Shown here: in pieces, positions 1-8,791 of the stretch | How the letters are laid out: every line of letters begins with the position of its first letter | Numbering within the stretch: the first letter of the stretch is position 1 | Assembly: GCF_007994225.1 (NCBI RefSeq) | Contig: NZ_VLLL01000001.1 | Span: forward strand, 27,730-91,729 | Source: Stackebrandtia albiflava | GTDB lineage: Bacteria; Actinomycetota; Actinomycetes; Mycobacteriales; Micromonosporaceae | Direction: 5' to 3' | Length of the DNA stretch: 64,000 bases | The notes under the pieces: model-generated | Told to the model about the DNA's origin: nothing | Databases searched by the model: none | Seen by the model: only the letters and a program-made list of their open reading frames with translations | Program-made: the position numbers and the translations under genes

Positions 1-66
1 TTCGGCGGCGAACTCACCATCCCCGCACCCGTCGACACCACCATCGACACCACCGAATTCCCGTGA
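1..66 (+). CDS. C-terminal end of an unidentified protein (partial)
   Basis: Frame 1 is open from the first base and ends with TGA at 64-66. It encodes only 21 residues, rich in Thr, Pro and Asp, ending in TTEFP. The gene starts outside the window, so no function can be given. It converges on the glucokinase gene, whose stop lies 7 bases further on. Confidence 0.5.
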   Translation, partial: FGGELTIPAPVDTTIDTTEFP

Positions 67-73
67 GCGGGGT

Positions 74-1015
74 TCAGCGCCGGGCCAGGTCGGCCGCGCC
101 GACGATGCCCGCCATCGGTCCCATCCTCGCCGGTACCACGACGGCCGCGTCGATCCGCGACCGCGCCGCCAACGCCTCGCGATAGCGTCGCCGCGCGGGC
201 TCCAGCAGCAGGTCACCCGCGTTGATGACGCCGCCACCGATCACGATGACGTCGGGATCGAGGAGTTGCGCGATGTCGGCCAGGGCCTCGCCCAGGTATT
301 CACCGATGTCCTCGAACGCCGCGATCGACACCGGGTCACCGCCGCGCGCGGCCTCGGTCACCATGGGACCGTCGATGGCGTCCACGTCGTTGTCGGCGGC
401 CTTCAACAGGGCGGTCGCCCGGTCGGGGTCCTCGGTCGCGGCCCGCTTGGCGAACCGCACCAGCGCGTTGCCGCTGGCGTACTGCTCCAGGCAGCCGTGC
501 CGCCCGCAACCGCACTCGCGCCCGCCGGGAACCGCGAGGGTGTGACCGAACTCGGCGGCGATGCCGTGGGCTCCCCGCACCAGATTGCCGTCGATGACGA
601 TGCCGCCGCCGATGCCGGTGCCGACGGTGAACAGGGCCGCGCTGTCGGCCTCGGCGGCCGCGCCGTAACGGAACTCCGCCCAGGTGGCGACGTTGGCGTC
701 GTTCTCGACCACGATCGGCAGGTCGATGTGCGCGGACAGCAGCTCACGGAGCGGCTCGTCCCGCCACGCCAGGTTCGGCGCGAACTGGACCGTCGAGCGG
801 CTGGCGTCGATCCAGCCCGCCGCGCCGATCCCGACCGCGCCCACCTCGTGTTCACGACGCAGTTCGGCCACCAGGTCGACGATGACACCACGGATGGCCG
901 CCACGTCCGTGGCGGGCGTCGACCGCAGCCGCGACGTGACGACCGTGCCGTCGTCGGCGACCACCCCGCCGAGGACCTTGGTGCCGCCTATGTCGATTCC
1001 GATGGTCAGGCTCAC
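74..1015 (-). CDS. glk: ROK-family glucokinase
   Basis: A 313-residue sugar kinase of the ROK family, expected to phosphorylate glucose in the cytoplasm at the entry to glycolysis. The N-terminal phosphate-binding motif DIGGT is at residues 8-12. The central END motif region, the glycine-rich TVGTGIGGG loop and the ROK zinc site (CGCGRHGCLEQ, three Cys) are all present. Size matches single-domain bacterial ROK kinases (about 310-320 residues). The open frame runs further upstream, but the GTG at 1015-1013 places DIGGT properly and overlaps the preceding gene's TGA (GTGA). It is therefore the last gene of a three-gene minus-strand operon with two SRPBCC proteins and is probably translationally coupled. 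Whether it uses ATP or polyphosphate cannot be read from sequence. Confidence 0.9.
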   Translation of the reverse strand: MSLTIGIDIGGTKVLGGVVADDGTVVTSRLRSTPATDVAAIRGVIVDLVAELRREHEVGAVGIGAAGWIDASRSTVQFAPNLAWRDEPLRELLSAHIDLPIVVENDANVATWAEFRYGAAAEADSAALFTVGTGIGGGIVIDGNLVRGAHGIAAEFGHTLAVPGGRECGCGRHGCLEQYASGNALVRFAKRAATEDPDRATALLKAADNDVDAIDGPMVTEAARGGDPVSIAAFEDIGEYLGEALADIAQLLDPDVIVIGGGVINAGDLLLEPARRRYREALAARSRIDAAVVVPARMGPMAGIVGAADLARR

Positions 1016-1458
1016 GCCAGCTCCTCCACGCGGGTCTTGAGGTTCTTCAGGGCCGAGTCCATGATGATCTTCTCGGCCTTGCGCTTGAACATGCCCAGCA
1101 TCGGGATGCTCAGATCGACGGTCAACGTGTACTCCACCGTGGACGTACCGTCGGCGTTGCCCGAGATGTCGTACGACCCGACCTGCGACTTCTGCACCGA
1201 CGACGGCCTGTCGAGCGTCCAACTGATCCGCGACAGGTCGTCGGAGTACTCGTACCGCAGGTCGTAGGCGTCCTTGAGGATCCCGGCGTCCAACTGGAAA
1301 CGGACGAGGTGGGCGTACCCGTCCTCGAACTCCTCCAGGATCTCGACCTCCTTGACGTCGCCGATCCACTCCGGATAGCGCGCGAAATCGGTGATGACCG
1401 CCGTGATGTCCGCAACCGGTGCGGCGATCCGGATCGACTGCTTCGAGGACTCCGCCAT
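1012..1458 (-). CDS. SRPBCC (START-like) family protein
   Basis: A 148-residue single-domain protein of the polyketide cyclase/SRPBCC fold. Typical features are the N-terminal strand (SIRIAAPVADI), the helix with YPEWIGDVKEVEI, and the long C-terminal helix. Such proteins bind a hydrophobic ligand in a deep cavity; the ligand is unknown. It resembles the mycobacterial Rv2185c type found beside fadD15 and pimB, and the same neighbours occur here. The ATG at 1458 follows the upstream SRPBCC-like gene by 2 bases, and the stop overlaps the glucokinase start. A lipid or lipid-precursor binding role is inferred only from context. Confidence 0.85.
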   Translation of the reverse strand: MAESSKQSIRIAAPVADITAVITDFARYPEWIGDVKEVEILEEFEDGYAHLVRFQLDAGILKDAYDLRYEYSDDLSRISWTLDRPSSVQKSQVGSYDISGNADGTSTVEYTLTVDLSIPMLGMFKRKAEKIIMDSALKNLKTRVEELA

Positions 1459-1460
1459 GG

Positions 1461-1904
1461 TCAGGGAGCGTACCCCGCGTCCGGTGCGGCGATCGATCCC
1501 GGCGGACCCGTCGGCGGACCCGGCACCGCCGGGCTCACGGGCGCGGTGGAGGCGGTCTCCGTCACGTCCTTCAACCCCCACAGCACCCTGCGCAGGTGTG
1601 CCCGGGTCCGTCGCCGGCGCCACCGCGCCCACCACGACGGCCACCGGCGTCCCAGCGGGTCGACCCGCACGAAGGTGTGCAGCACCGCGCCCTCCCCGAC
1701 CGGTTCCACCCAGACCTCGGTGGTCCCGGTCACCCTCGGACCGGTGACCCGCCACCGCACACCCTCCACACCGCGCTCCTCCGCCACCTCAAGACGCCAC
1801 TGTGGCCAAAGTCGCGTCCGCAACACCGGGTCGGCGACGCGGAACGCCAGGTCAGCGGGCTCGGCTCGGACGTATGTTTCGATAATGAGATCAAGTTGTG
1901 GCAC
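1461..1904 (-). CDS. Second SRPBCC-like protein with low-complexity C-terminus
   Basis: A 147-residue protein, first of the three-gene minus operon. The first ~100 residues look like an SRPBCC domain (ETYVRAEPADLAFRVADP, then W-rich strands). A basic WWARWRRRRTRAH segment and a Pro/Ala-rich tail follow. The GTG at 1904 was chosen because GGAG lies 11 bases upstream; an ATG at 1931 has no visible Shine-Dalgarno. It is divergent from the acyl-CoA ligase gene, with promoters in the 124 bases between. Probably a diverged paralogue of the next gene; function not known. Confidence 0.7.
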   Translation of the reverse strand: MPQLDLIIETYVRAEPADLAFRVADPVLRTRLWPQWRLEVAEERGVEGVRWRVTGPRVTGTTEVWVEPVGEGAVLHTFVRVDPLGRRWPSWWARWRRRRTRAHLRRVLWGLKDVTETASTAPVSPAVPGPPTGPPGSIAAPDAGYAP

Positions 1905-1959
1905 GTCCGTATCTTCTCCAGCTCTATGCAATCGCAGGTGAGGGGCGGTAGCGTTTTCA

Positions 1960-1965
1960 TATAAC
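1960..1965 (+). promoter_or_regulatory. Candidate -10 element for the acyl-CoA ligase gene
   Basis: TATAAC sits in the only AT-rich patch between the divergent genes. A start about 7 bases downstream would give a leader of roughly 55 bases before the GTG at 2029. No convincing -35 is seen, so this could be an extended or activator-dependent promoter. Confidence 0.4.
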
Positions 1966-2028
1966 AGTGTCCGTACCGCGGAGTTTCACGCCGACGACGT
2001 CGCCGTGAAACAGTCAATGGAGTCACCC

Positions 2029-3819
2029 GTGCGCGAATTCGCAGTTCCCCCGGCAGTCGAGATCCCCGACGACCACAACACGACCACCGCCCTGTGGGAC
2101 AACGCCGCACGGAACCCCGACGGACTGCTGTTCGCGGTGCCGGCGGGTTCGGGCTGGCGTGACGTCACCAACCGCCAGTTCCGCGACGAGGTGACCGCCG
2201 TCGCCAAGGGCCTCGCCGCCTCGGGTGTCAAGCCCGGCGACCGGGTCGGACTGATGTCCCGGACCCGCTACGAGTGGAGCGTCCTCGACTACGCGATCTG
2301 GACGGCCGGCGCGGTGACCGTGCCGATCTACGACTCCTCCAGTGCCGAACAGATCCGGTGGATCCTGTCGGACTCCGGTGCGGTCGCCTGTATCACCGAA
2401 CTCCCGCCGCACTCGCGGCTGGTCGAGTCGGTCCAGGACACGATCCCCACCGTCACGCACACCTGGGAGATCGAGGGCGGGGCGCTCGACACCCTCAAGG
2501 CCGCCGGTGAGGGCTTCGACGGCGACATCGAGGAACGCCGCCTGTCGGCCAAGGCGTCCGACCTGGCCACGATCGTGTACACCTCCGGCACCACCGGACG
2601 CCCCAAGGGGTGTGAACTCACCCACCTCAACCTGGTCGCCGACATCGCCAACGTGCTGCCCAGCGTGTCGTCGATGTTCAACTCCAGCTCCACGACCCTG
2701 ATGTTCCTCCCGTTGGCGCACGTGCTGGCCCGCATCATCCAGGTCGGTTGCGTCCAGGCGGAGGTCCAGGTCGGCCACATCAGCGACCGCACACAGCTGG
2801 TGCAGACGTTGCCGACCTTCCGGCCGACCTTCCTGGTGGCGGTGCCGCGGGTCTTCGAGAAGGTCTACGACGGGGCGCGGCAGAAGGCCGTCGACGGCGG
2901 CAAGGGCAAGATCTTCGAGAAGGCGGCGCAGACCGCCATCGACTACAGCAAGTCGCTCGACACCGGCGGGCCGGGCCTGATGCTCAAGCTCAAGCACGCC
3001 CTGTTCGACAAGCTCGTCTACGTGAAACTGCGCACCCTGATGGGTGGCCGGTGCGGCTCGGCGATCTCCGGTGGCGCGCCGCTGGGAGAACGGCTCGCGC
3101 ACTTCTTCCGCGGTGTCGGCGTGACGATCTACGAGGGATACGGCCTGACCGAGACCTCCCCCGTGGTGTCCATCAACCTCGACGACGCGTTGCGGATCGG
3201 AACGGTGGGGCGTCCCACGCCCGGCACCTCTATCCGCATCGCCGACGACGGCGAACTGCTGATCAAGGGCCCGCAGATCTTCAAGGGCTACTGGAACAAC
3301 CCGCAGGCCACCGCCGAGTCCTTCGACGCCGAGGGCTGGTTGAAGTCCGGCGACATCGCCGAGATCGACGCCGACGGCTACCTGAAGATCACGGGCCGCA
3401 GCAAGGAGATCATCGTGACCGCCGGCGGCAAGAACGTCGCGCCGGCGCCGCTGGAGGACGTGGTCCGTGCGCACCCGCTGGTGGGCCAGTGCCTGGTGGT
3501 GGGCGACGCCAAGCCGTTCATCTCGGCCCTGATCGCACTCGACCACGAGACGCTGCCCGCGTGGCTGGAACGCCACGACCGGCCCGCCGACACCCCGATC
3601 TCGGAGCTCACCGAGGACCCGGTGATCCGTGCCGAGATCGAGGCGGTCGTCGCCGAGGCCAACGCGACGGTCTCCAAGGCCGAGTCGATCAAGAAGTTCC
3701 GGATCCTGCCCGCCGCCCTGACCGAGGCCACCGGTGAAGTCACTCCCAAGCAGAGCGTGAAGCGCAACGTAGTCTTGGAGAAGTACGCGGCGGAGTTCGA
3801 GGCCCTCTACTCCTCGTAG
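2029..3819 (+). CDS. fadD15: Long-chain fatty acid-CoA ligase (FadD15-like)
   Basis: A 596-residue ANL-superfamily enzyme that activates fatty acids to acyl-CoA through an acyl-adenylate. Visible motifs: the P-loop YTSGTTGRPKG (A3), the YEGYGLTETSP motif (A5), the GYW/TGD region (KSGDIAEIDADGYLKITGR, A7-A8), and the catalytic-lysine region near the end (SIKKFRILP). The GTG at 2029 is chosen over in-frame GTG 2005 and ATG 2017. It has GGAG six bases upstream, and the resulting N-terminus (MREFAVPP) matches the start of mycobacterial FadD15 as I recall it. Neighbours (SRPBCC proteins, PimB) are also those of fadD15 in mycobacteria. Cytoplasmic, probably membrane-associated. Confidence 0.93.
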   Translation: MREFAVPPAVEIPDDHNTTTALWDNAARNPDGLLFAVPAGSGWRDVTNRQFRDEVTAVAKGLAASGVKPGDRVGLMSRTRYEWSVLDYAIWTAGAVTVPIYDSSSAEQIRWILSDSGAVACITELPPHSRLVESVQDTIPTVTHTWEIEGGALDTLKAAGEGFDGDIEERRLSAKASDLATIVYTSGTTGRPKGCELTHLNLVADIANVLPSVSSMFNSSSTTLMFLPLAHVLARIIQVGCVQAEVQVGHISDRTQLVQTLPTFRPTFLVAVPRVFEKVYDGARQKAVDGGKGKIFEKAAQTAIDYSKSLDTGGPGLMLKLKHALFDKLVYVKLRTLMGGRCGSAISGGAPLGERLAHFFRGVGVTIYEGYGLTETSPVVSINLDDALRIGTVGRPTPGTSIRIADDGELLIKGPQIFKGYWNNPQATAESFDAEGWLKSGDIAEIDADGYLKITGRSKEIIVTAGGKNVAPAPLEDVVRAHPLVGQCLVVGDAKPFISALIALDHETLPAWLERHDRPADTPISELTEDPVIRAEIEAVVAEANATVSKAESIKKFRILPAALTEATGEVTPKQSVKRNVVLEKYAAEFEALYSS

Positions 3820-3843
3820 TCGCACGACAACCGGCGGGGAGGC

Positions 3844-5541
3844 ATGGAGAAACGCGACTGGATGAAGGAAGGGTGGCTCGTTCCCGCGTTCGGTCTGCGG
3901 GTGCTCGTCTTCGCCTTCACCATCACGCTGGGCTTCCTCAGCGCCGACACGTCCGAGGCGATGTTGTGGGGCGGTCTGCTGCTGATCGCCTCGGTGCCGG
4001 GGACGATCGCCGCGGCCCACCCGGTGTTCGGCCGGCTGGGCCGGTTGGCGGAGGTCCTGGTGATCGTGCTGGGCACCCTGTCGCCGGAGGGCTGGTACGG
4101 CTGGCTGCTGCCCTACCTGGTGGCGCCCCTCGGGGGCGCGGCCATGTTCGGCGGCCTGCGCGAGGACCGGGTCCGCCCCGACAGCCCGCAGAACGTGTTC
4201 GCCCGCTACCCCGGCCTCATCGAGGCCGGGGTGTTGACGGTCATCGCCGCCGCCGCCCTCGGCGGGACGGCCATCTCCGCCGGCGGGAACCTCGGCAGCC
4301 CCCGGTACGCGGTGGAGTGTGCCACGGCCGTGTGCTTCGGGGTGCTCGCCGCCGGGACCGGGCACTGGCTCCGGCATCTGCTCAACGCCGGCGTCCCCTC
4401 TGGTTCACGGCCGTACGCCGAGGCGACCGCACTGCTCACGCAGTTGCGTGCCGTCACGCGGCAGCTTCCCGGTGGAACGCTGGATCCCGGCGGGATCGCC
4501 ACCGACATCGTCCACCGGCTGCGAGGCCTGTCCGACGCCGACCGGGCCGCGGTCCTGGTCGCGGGCGGCGGCAACCGCCTGGTCGTGTTGGCCCAGTCCG
4601 CGGACGACCGGGTCGACTGGGAGACGTCGCTGCCGGCCAACGCGATGCTCGCCGATTCCTGGGCCGACCAGCAGGCGCACATCGGCGACACGTCGCTGGC
4701 CCGCAGCACCACCGGCCCGGTCTCGTCGATGGTGGTGCCGCTGGTGGCGGAACGCCGCACCGTGGGCCTGGCACTGCTGGAGTGCGACGCGCCGGACCGG
4801 TTCACCCCCGAGACCGCCGAGGAGGTCGTCACCGGGCTGGGGGCGGCGGCGCTGCGGTTGGAGACCGCGCTGCTGTTCGACGAGGTGCGGTCGATCGCGA
4901 CCACGGAGGAACGGCAGCGGCTCGCCCGGGAGATCCACGACGGCATCGCGCAGGAACTGGCGATGCTGGGTTACGGCATCGACCACGCGCTCGCGCAGCT
5001 CCCCGAGGGGGCCGACGATTCCGGGGCGCAGCTTCAGGAGTTGCGCGACGAGGTGACCCGGCTGGTGACCGAACTGCGGCTGTCGTTGTTCGAGCTGCGC
5101 AGCGAGGTCGACCGGTTGGGCGGCCTCACCACCGCCATCGCCGACTACGCCCGCACCGTCGGGGCGTCGGCGGGCCTGCGGGTCCACCTGTCGCTGGACG
5201 AGGGCGGGGCGAGACTTCCGGCGGCGACCGAGGCGGAGCTGCTTCGCATCGCGCAGGAGGCGATGACCAACGCGCGCAAGCACGCACGGGCGGAGAACCT
5301 GTGGGTGACGTGTGAGATCGACCCGCCGTACGCCCGTATCGAGGTGGCCGACGACGGGAAGGGACTGGACGGCGACGGCGGCGACGGCCGGTACGGTTTG
5401 ACCATCATGTCCGAACGCGCGGAGCGTATCCGCGGGTCTCTTGAGATACGGCCTCGGAAACCACACGGCACCACGGTCGCGGTGCTGCTCGCGGCATCCG
5501 CCCGGCCGGGTAGCGTGTCGTCCGAAGCTGTAAGGGAGTAA
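3844..5541 (+). CDS. Sensor histidine kinase (NarL-type, HisKA_3) with GAF domain
   Basis: A 565-residue membrane kinase. Residues ~10-180 contain about six hydrophobic segments with short loops. A GAF-like domain spans ~190-345. The HisKA_3 dimerisation helix carries the phospho-acceptor H365 in REIHDGIAQEL, and the C-terminal HATPase has N (EAMTNARKHA) and G (DDGKGL) boxes. The ATG at 3844 follows a good GGGGAGG. It is 5 bases upstream of its cognate response regulator. The many-pass membrane sensor with no large external domain suggests it senses the membrane state or a small hydrophobic ligand; that is inference. Its place after fadD15 and before pimB may hint at lipid metabolism. Confidence 0.9.
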   Translation: MEKRDWMKEGWLVPAFGLRVLVFAFTITLGFLSADTSEAMLWGGLLLIASVPGTIAAAHPVFGRLGRLAEVLVIVLGTLSPEGWYGWLLPYLVAPLGGAAMFGGLREDRVRPDSPQNVFARYPGLIEAGVLTVIAAAALGGTAISAGGNLGSPRYAVECATAVCFGVLAAGTGHWLRHLLNAGVPSGSRPYAEATALLTQLRAVTRQLPGGTLDPGGIATDIVHRLRGLSDADRAAVLVAGGGNRLVVLAQSADDRVDWETSLPANAMLADSWADQQAHIGDTSLARSTTGPVSSMVVPLVAERRTVGLALLECDAPDRFTPETAEEVVTGLGAAALRLETALLFDEVRSIATTEERQRLAREIHDGIAQELAMLGYGIDHALAQLPEGADDSGAQLQELRDEVTRLVTELRLSLFELRSEVDRLGGLTTAIADYARTVGASAGLRVHLSLDEGGARLPAATEAELLRIAQEAMTNARKHARAENLWVTCEIDPPYARIEVADDGKGLDGDGGDGRYGLTIMSERAERIRGSLEIRPRKPHGTTVAVLLAASARPGSVSSEAVRE

Positions 5542-5546
5542 CAACG

Positions 5547-6215
5547 ATGAATAGCCCCACCAACGAGTCGTCGTCCACGACGGTGTTGATCGTCGACGAC
5601 CACGACCTGATCCGAAAGGGCCTGCGGCACGCCTTCAGCCGTGACCCGCAGTTCGAGGTGGTCGCCGAGGCCGCCACCGCCGGGGACGGCCTGCGCAAGG
5701 CCGCGGCGCTGCAGCCCAACGTCGTCATCATGGATCTGCGCCTGCCCGACGGCTCCGGGCTGGAGGCGACCCGCAAGCTGCGCAAGGCCCACCCCTCGAT
5801 GGGGATCGTCGTGTTGACCATGTACGCGGGTGACGACCAGCTCTTCGGCGCGTTGGAGGCCGGTGCGAGCGCGTTCGTACCCAAGTCGGCGCCGTCCGAC
5901 GACGTGGTGTCGGCCGCCCGCCACGCCGCGACCACGCCCAACGCGTTCACCGCCGCCGACCTGGCCGAGGCGATGAAGCGGCGCCTGACGCCGACCGGTC
6001 CGCAGTTGTCGCCGCGGGAGGCGCAGGTGTTGAAGCTGCTGGCCGACGGGATGAGCGTCGCGGGGATCGCGAAGCAGTTGTACGTGTCGGAGTCCACCGC
6101 CAAGACCCACATCTCGAAGTTGTACGAGAAGCTGGGCGCGGGCAACCGCGCGCAGGCGTTGATGACGGCGTTGAAGCTGGGCCTCCTCGAAGCACCCGAC
6201 TCCCCGAAGTTCTGA
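5547..6215 (+). CDS. NarL/LuxR-family response regulator
   Basis: A 222-residue transcription regulator. The receiver domain (residues ~11-125) has the acidic pair D17-D18, the phospho-acceptor D63 in IMDLRLPDGSG and the conserved K113. The C-terminal LuxR-type helix-turn-helix (residues ~155-215) begins LSPREAQVLKLLADG and includes the recognition-helix region STAKTHISKLYEKL. GGGAG precedes the ATG, and the gap to the kinase gene is only 5 bases, so the pair is co-transcribed. Targets are unknown. The gene ends 29 bases before the convergent pimB end. Confidence 0.93.
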   Translation: MNSPTNESSSTTVLIVDDHDLIRKGLRHAFSRDPQFEVVAEAATAGDGLRKAAALQPNVVIMDLRLPDGSGLEATRKLRKAHPSMGIVVLTMYAGDDQLFGALEAGASAFVPKSAPSDDVVSAARHAATTPNAFTAADLAEAMKRRLTPTGPQLSPREAQVLKLLADGMSVAGIAKQLYVSESTAKTHISKLYEKLGAGNRAQALMTALKLGLLEAPDSPKF

Positions 6216-6244
6216 GTCGGTTCGGCGGCCCCCGCCGGGCCGGA

Positions 6245-7375
6245 TCACTCCGGCGGGGTCAGCATCGTCCGCAACCGTTCGGCGAGGGTGGGCCAGGTCC
6301 ACGCCTCACACATCCACTCCCGTCCCGCCCGTCCCATCCCGGCCGCCGCCTCCGGGTCGGTGAGTAGCGCGGTGAGCCGGTCGGCCAGGGTGGCGGCGTC
6401 TCCTCCGGGGACGACGTGACCGGTGTGACCGTCACGCACGGCGGCGGGGGCACCGCCCGAGTCCCCCGCGATGACGGGTAGGCCGGTCGCGGACGCCTCC
6501 AGGTAGACGACACCGAGCCCCTCCACGTCCATGCCCGCCCGCCGGGTGCGGCACGGCATCGCGAACACGTCTCCGGCGGCGTAGTGCGCGGGCAGCTCCT
6601 CCTGCGGCACCGCCCCCGTGATGGTCACCGCGTCGGTCTGGCCGGTGGCGGCGATGCGACGACGCAGTGCCGACTCGTACGGTCCGCCGCCCACCAGCAG
6701 TAGGCGCGCGTCCGGAACCCGCTCGCGGACCCGGGGGAACGCGTCGATCAAGGTGTCCTGCCCCTTCCGGGGCACCAGGCGGGACACGCACACCACGACC
6801 GGTGCGTCCCCGAGGCCGTGGCGGGAACGGACGGGTTCACCGTCCACGCCGGGGTGGAACCGTTCGACGTCGATGCCGAAGGTCAACTGCTCCAGCGCGG
6901 TCAGTCCGCCGATCGCCGGTGCCAGCCGCCGCCGGGTGTAGTCGGTGAGGTAGGTGACGACGTCGTTGTGGGTGGCGATGCGGCGCAACAGCGCACGGGC
7001 ACCCGGCAGCATCGCCCAGCCGACCTCGTGGCCGTGGGTGATGGCGACCGCGCGGCGGATCCCGGTGCGTCGCTTCAATCCCGCCGCGAGCAGCCCGAGC
7101 GGGGCCGCCGCGCCGAACAGGACGGCGTCGCAGTCGTGCCGACGTGCGATCTCGGCGGCACGGCGCGCCACCCCGGGTGTGGGCAGCAGCATGCCGGTGC
7201 GTTCCCTGACCACCGGGAACGGCTGACGGGCGTCGAACCCGGCGGCGCCCTCGGAGGTGGAGCAGTACACCACCAGGTGTTCCACGGGAAGCCGCTCGGC
7301 CATGCCGTGCACGAACGACTGGATGCCGCCCTGCCGGGGCGGGAAGTCGTTGGTGACCAGCAACACCCGGGTCAT
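6245..7375 (-). CDS. pimB: GT4 mannosyltransferase, PimB-like
   Basis: A 376-residue GT-B fold glycosyltransferase of family GT4. The N-terminal acceptor domain starts LLVTNDFPPRQGGIQSF. Diagnostic features are THGHEVGWAMLPGARALLRR, VVTYLTDYTRRR, VSRLVPRKGQDTLI, MPCRTRRAGMDVEGLG (donor-site E-x7-E region) and SATGLPVIAG. This combination is that of the GDP-mannose-dependent phosphatidylinositol monomannoside mannosyltransferase PimB, which adds the second mannose to PIM at the inner membrane face. The start ATG at 7375 overlaps the stop of the M48 protease gene (ATGA) and has GGAG just upstream, so the two are coupled. Other GT4 functions remain possible. Confidence 0.88.
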   Translation of the reverse strand: MTRVLLVTNDFPPRQGGIQSFVHGMAERLPVEHLVVYCSTSEGAAGFDARQPFPVVRERTGMLLPTPGVARRAAEIARRHDCDAVLFGAAAPLGLLAAGLKRRTGIRRAVAITHGHEVGWAMLPGARALLRRIATHNDVVTYLTDYTRRRLAPAIGGLTALEQLTFGIDVERFHPGVDGEPVRSRHGLGDAPVVVCVSRLVPRKGQDTLIDAFPRVRERVPDARLLLVGGGPYESALRRRIAATGQTDAVTITGAVPQEELPAHYAAGDVFAMPCRTRRAGMDVEGLGVVYLEASATGLPVIAGDSGGAPAAVRDGHTGHVVPGGDAATLADRLTALLTDPEAAAGMGRAGREWMCEAWTWPTLAERLRTMLTPPE

Positions 7376-8619
7376 GCGTACTCCTTCGCCATGGCGATGC
7401 GTTGTGCGGTCGTGGGGTGGGAGCCGAACAGCCAGTGCAGCACGGTCGGCGGGTCCACGTCGGACAGGTTGGTGGTGGCCAGTCCGGTCTGCATCTCGAT
7501 GAACGTCTGCGGGTCCCCGGTGAGTTCCAGCGCGTGCTGGTCGGCGCGCATCTCGATCTGCCGCGAGATGACGTTCTGCACCGGGCCCGCCAGCAGGCCC
7601 ACCACCGCTACGGCCGCGAGGATCAGTCCCGCCGACCGGGGCGAGGTGATGTCGTCCACCCCCGCCCTGCGCAGCAGGCCGCCGGCGCCCGCCAGCACCG
7701 CGATGCCGCACGCGGCGGCGGCGACCGCCAGTGCGCCGATGGAGGTGCCCACCCACACGTCCCCGTGTTTTGCGTGTCCGAGTTCGTGGGCGACCACCGA
7801 GACCACCTGTTCCCGGGGCGCCTCCAGCAGGGTGTCGTACACCACGATGCGCCGGGTGGGGCCGAGCCCCGACACGTACGCGTTGACGGCGGTGGTGCGG
7901 CGGGACGCGTCGGCGACCAGGACGTCGGTGACGGGCAAGCCGTCGCGTTCGGCCATCTCGATCAGCTCGGTCCGCAACGGGCCGTCCGCCATGGGGGTGA
8001 ACCGGTTGAACAGCGGCTCCACCACGACCGGGTACACCGCCGACATGACGACCACCAGCACACCCGCCGCCGCCGAGGCCCACAGCCACCACAACCGGGG
8101 CGACAGCCGCATCAGCCCGTAGAGACCGGCTAGCATGATCGCCGCGGTCACGACGGTGACCCCGTACGATTTCGCGAGGTCGGCGGCCCACGCGCCCCAG
8201 GTCTGGGTGGACAGTCCGAAGCGGACCAGGATCGTGTGGCGCCACGCCGACAGCGGCAGGGTGACCAGTTGCGCGGCGAGCACCACGGCGACGCCGCCCA
8301 GTACCGCCTCTGCGAGCCAGTGCCCGCCGAACGGCCTGCCGCACCATTCGATGATCCGGGCGCCCAACGGGGTCAGGCCCAGCAGCAACGCCACCGCGAG
8401 GCTGAGACCCATCGCGATGTAGGAGCCGGGGCGGGTGGCCGCCGCGAACTCCTTACCCGCCGCCACGGTCTCGGCGGGCAGTCCCGCCACCGCGTCCGCC
8501 TGCGCCGCCGCCGAGGGCGGATGCACGTCCCACGGCACCAGGAGGACCCCCGCCAGGACGAGTCCGCCGAGCAGGACCAGCAGCGCGACGGACGCGGGGT
8601 GACGAAACATCGAAGCCAT
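7372..8619 (-). CDS. M48-family membrane metalloprotease (CAAX/Ste24-like)
   Basis: A 415-residue integral membrane zinc protease. HELGH at residues 278-282 supplies two zinc ligands and the catalytic Glu; the third ligand is probably the Glu of the later EMRADQHALE motif. Hydrophobic segments lie near residues 10-30, 68-85, 105-125, 152-172 and 180-200, and after the active site. The length and layout match Ste24/CAAX prenyl-protease-like proteins rather than the shorter HtpX. The start ATG at 8619 is followed by a second in-frame ATG at 8610; neither has a strong Shine-Dalgarno. First gene of a two-gene operon with pimB. Probable role is membrane protein quality control; substrate unknown. 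Confidence 0.88.
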   Translation of the reverse strand: MASMFRHPASVALLVLLGGLVLAGVLLVPWDVHPPSAAAQADAVAGLPAETVAAGKEFAAATRPGSYIAMGLSLAVALLLGLTPLGARIIEWCGRPFGGHWLAEAVLGGVAVVLAAQLVTLPLSAWRHTILVRFGLSTQTWGAWAADLAKSYGVTVVTAAIMLAGLYGLMRLSPRLWWLWASAAAGVLVVVMSAVYPVVVEPLFNRFTPMADGPLRTELIEMAERDGLPVTDVLVADASRRTTAVNAYVSGLGPTRRIVVYDTLLEAPREQVVSVVAHELGHAKHGDVWVGTSIGALAVAAAACGIAVLAGAGGLLRRAGVDDITSPRSAGLILAAVAVVGLLAGPVQNVISRQIEMRADQHALELTGDPQTFIEMQTGLATTNLSDVDPPTVLHWLFGSHPTTAQRIAMAKEYA

Positions 8620-8698
8620 CGCTGTATTTTCGATCCCCGCCCCGCCGGTGTCGCGGGTGGGGGGCACGAGACGGCATGATCGGTGGCAGACTTGAGTC

Positions 8699-8791
8699 AT
8701 GTCGGTGAAGTACGCACCCGCGACCATCACCGGGAGTGTCGACGCGATCACCTTCCGGCCGGTGCGGCGTGTCTCACCGACGGGGCCGTGA
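8699..8791 (+). CDS. Possible 30-residue leader peptide
   Basis: An ATG frame at 8699 encodes 30 residues (begins MSVKYAPATITGS) and ends in TGA at 8789-8791. That stop overlaps the GTG start proposed for the next gene as GTGA. No Shine-Dalgarno is evident and the peptide resembles nothing I recognise. It may be a coupled leader, the mis-framed N-terminus of the next gene, or chance. Confidence 0.25.
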   Translation: MSVKYAPATITGSVDAITFRPVRRVSPTGP

